A stretch of 64,000 nucleotides of DNA from NCBI RefSeq assembly GCF_026213295.1, contig NC_079424.1:17703098-17767097 (forward strand), read 5' to 3'. Of this stretch, positions 56,324-64,000 are shown piece after piece. The notes under the pieces are model-generated. The model was given only the letters and a program-made list of their open reading frames with translations, was not told the origin of the DNA and did no database searches. Position 1 is the stretch's first letter; each line of letters opens with the position of its first letter. Made by a program: the position numbers and the translations under genes. This stretch comes from Gadus chalcogrammus (lineage: Eukaryota; Chordata; Actinopteri; Gadiformes; Gadidae).

Positions 56324-58380
56324 CACACACACATGCACACAGAAACACACACACACACCTTACATATATGCAAACACACACACAGAAACACACACAACAC
56401 ACACACATTCTCTGGGTTTTGTGTCGTCCCCCCTCGTTTTCTGTAAATATGGACCATGGTCATCGTTCTCCTTGTCGTCTCCATGGCAACACAATCACCA
56501 TTCTGAAGACATCAGAGAGGCTTCGGTTGCTAAGAAACGGCCACGGAAATTTCCAGGGAGCCAACATGGCCGATGCAGGACTGCAGGTTGAAAACCTGTG
56601 TGTTGGGTGGCCACGCCCATGCAGACTGTCACCACTGTGACAGTGGGACAGAAGTAAGGATCATGGGAGAATAAGGGGGAGGGGCTTCAATCAGCCACAA
56701 CTGCCTGGCACTTTCCACAATGCATTGCCTTGACCGTCTGAGCATTAAGAGACTAAGACTGGTTGGGGCTTCCTCCAGCTGTAGCCAATCCCATCGTGAC
56801 AATCTGCTCATGTGACCAGTTAGAGCACAAACACAGGAACCGCCCTTCATTATACCTACTTCAATATAGAAACCGTGTTGTTGTACCACCATAGTACTAT
56901 TGAACCAACATGTTGAAAGCAAGATAATAATGAATAGTGAAGGAAGTAAGTTAATAATAATGAATAGTGAAGGAAGTAATAATATTAATGAATAGGATAC
57001 TTAAAAAGGTTTATTGTAGAATGTAGTCGAGCGTCAGGGATAGCTTAGTGTTAGGATGCTTGGAGGTATTCAGTAGAACATGGAGACTATCTCACTGATA
57101 CTGTAAAGCTGTAAAACATTCTTGAGAGCTGAGATGTATCTTTGCTCTCGCTGTGCTCTCCATTCTCGTTTTAAACTAGCTTTAAAATCACTGCAGCAGA
57201 GAAAGCCCCCAGTAGTGCATGGGGCTGGATTCCAAGCGAACAGCTAGCTTTTAAACCCAATGTCTGGCCTAACTGATAGCCAACACTAGAAGCTAACAGC
57301 TAGGCTAGGTCTGGGGATTTAAATCTAGCAGTAAGGCCAGCCCTGTCTTGGACTAAAAAGCCACAGAATCATAAAAACCTGTTAACGGGTCCCTGGATGA
57401 CAAGGCAACAGAAGTTAATGGACATACTAACTTCTCTGGATGACAAGGCCACTGAAGCTATCGGACATGCTAACTGGTTTCCAGATGACAAGGCAGCAGA
57501 AGCTAACAGACATACTAACTTGCCACTAGATGAAAAAGCAACAGAAGCTACGGGACATGCCAACTGGTCTCTAGGTGAAAATGCAACAGAAACTAACCAA
57601 TATGCTAACTGATCTCTGGATGGTGAGGCAACAGAAGCTTGTGGATGTGATTACAAGCCTCTGGATTAAAGGCAACAGAAACTCATTGTCTGGCGGGGTT
57701 CTGAAAAGCTAACATAACTAACGAGAGGGGTTCTGCAGAGCTAACCATGGCTAGTGGGGTTCTGCAGGGCTAACTCTGGCTGGTGGGCTTCTACACAGCT
57801 AACTGCGGCTAGTGGGGTTCTGCAGGCATAACATGCTAACTATGGCTAGAGGGGTTATGCAGAGCTAACAGGCCAACTGTGGCTAGTGGGCTTCTGCAGA
57901 GAGGACAAGGTGTGATTGGTCCTCTGATCTGTGATAGATGTAAGAAAAAAAAATCTTAGATAAAGTATTATACAATAGTCACCCAAAAGTATCTGTTTAT
58001 TGTTTATTTTTGTTGCATGGATGAATATTTTTTTAAATATTATAATATTACATCTTTATGACACCTTTGAATGTGATCTATAAAACATTTATTTAAGAAA
58101 GTCTCGAGGGTGTTTTTTTTTTCCTAGAACTGGTAGAAATTAAATAACGAAGTTTGGAGTAATATTTCGAAATTTAATCGAAGGTATGAAAGTGACATGG
58201 TTGAGTTTGAACCATGTCGCATACATTTCATATTGCATTTGGATGTGAGGTAATAACAAATGCATCGTTTTCGATAATGATACCGTGGACATGAACTTTA
58301 AATGTGAAATAGGTCCAGGTTTAAATAATTTCACGTTCTTTATGTCAATCGTTTACAGCAGACGATTAGGTTTACAAACA
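56324..58380. other. ip6k1 3' region and intergenic space before gmppb
   Basis: A (CA)-rich stretch follows the stop (56325-56405). Imperfect ~42-bp repeats (CTGGATGACAAGGCAACAGAAG) lie at 57390-57640 and ~38-bp repeats (GGCTAGTGGGGTTCTGCAGA) at 57690-57905. No clear AATAAA was found soon after the stop; ATTAAA at 57665 is a weak candidate. No gene seen. Confidence 0.55.
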
Positions 58381-58851
58381 TCAGCTGTTCCTTGGAGGGG
58401 TGGGGCTCTGTTGCGACAGCGCCACGTTGTTCTTCTCTGATTGGTCCGAGAGGTTAACCTAAGGTATCTCAGATGTACCATTCTCTTGTTATGAAGGGGT
58501 ACACGGAAGACAGACATTTAATATATAGTATGCTATCAACTCCAGAAACATATCCTTAACTTTATATATATGTTTGTTACGTAACATATTATTTGTGTGA
58601 TTATATATGTCCACAAGATCGGTAAATGTGGTCTTTGTTTAAATGTCACTCTTCGTCTCCCACCCCACTATACATGGACGAAGACGGATGCATTGTGTTG
58701 CTGCTGCAGGTCTTTCACAGGGACAACTCCTCCTAAAGTCGTTATTCTGGTTAGCAAGTAACTGTTTATAGAAACTTGATTCTTAATTCTTTCTGGAGGA
58801 AGCGAGGACAGCAGTTGGACGTTATCTGGTCTTAATTTGGTGGTTTTCTCG
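58381..58851 (+). promoter_or_regulatory. gmppb: Probable gmppb promoter and non-coding exon 1
   Basis: GGGGTGGGGC (about 58397) and an inverted CCAAT (GATTGG, about 58439) precede a stretch ending in TTCTCG|GTAAGTTGG, a strong donor at 58852. The transcript would splice to 59476, seven bases before the start codon. Exon start unknown. Confidence 0.5.

Positions 58852-64000
<5,149 letters not shown>

Overview
This window is vertebrate nuclear DNA, almost certainly from a teleost fish. Genes are split into many GT-AG exons, introns carry very long (CA)n/(GT)n and other microsatellites, and the repeats are fish-type (L2-like LINEs, many short hAT-type DNA elements with 8-bp target duplications, foldbacks). 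The extreme density of long dinucleotide runs would suit a gadiform, but that is only a guess. I saw no tRNA, rRNA, CRISPR array or bacterial or viral gene cluster.

Layout. 1-8638 is intergenic: a 5'-truncated LINE with an open reverse transcriptase ORF (minus strand), a long-armed TTAA-flanked element, a foldback, and a hAT-type element. 8639-33156 (+) is a complete 28-exon tasor gene (HUSH-complex scaffold). My exon model adds up to 5814 nt in one frame, 1937 residues. 34619-43612 (-) is ccdc66, convergent with tasor as in human 3p14.3. Its conserved coiled-coil exons are tandemly duplicated in frame, and some 5' and 3' exons could not be located. 43.6-44.2 kb is a probable bidirectional promoter. 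43.9-56.3 kb (+) is ip6k1 (inositol hexakisphosphate kinase 1); its seven coding exons add up to 2205 nt (734 residues), far longer than the human enzyme because of coding minisatellites. 59483-64000 (+) is gmppb (GDP-mannose pyrophosphorylase B), cut by the window end in its seventh coding exon.

The genes are not an operon and act in different processes: tasor in H3K9me3 silencing of retroelements, ccdc66 in centriolar satellites and cilia, ip6k1 in inositol pyrophosphate synthesis, gmppb in GDP-mannose supply for glycosylation. The order tasor-ccdc66 joined to ip6k1-gmppb brings together two gene pairs that lie far apart on human chromosome 3p.

The most interesting observations are the minisatellite-built linker inside the ip6k1 kinase, the in-frame exon duplication in ccdc66, introns bracketed by AC and GU repeats that replace the polypyrimidine tract, a cloverleaf-like array of nested hairpins at 35.3-35.6 kb, an unidentified 276-codon ORF in tasor intron 21, and splice sites copied inside minisatellites. 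Exon borders were placed by eye from splice consensus, reading phase and remembered vertebrate proteins. No alignment was run.
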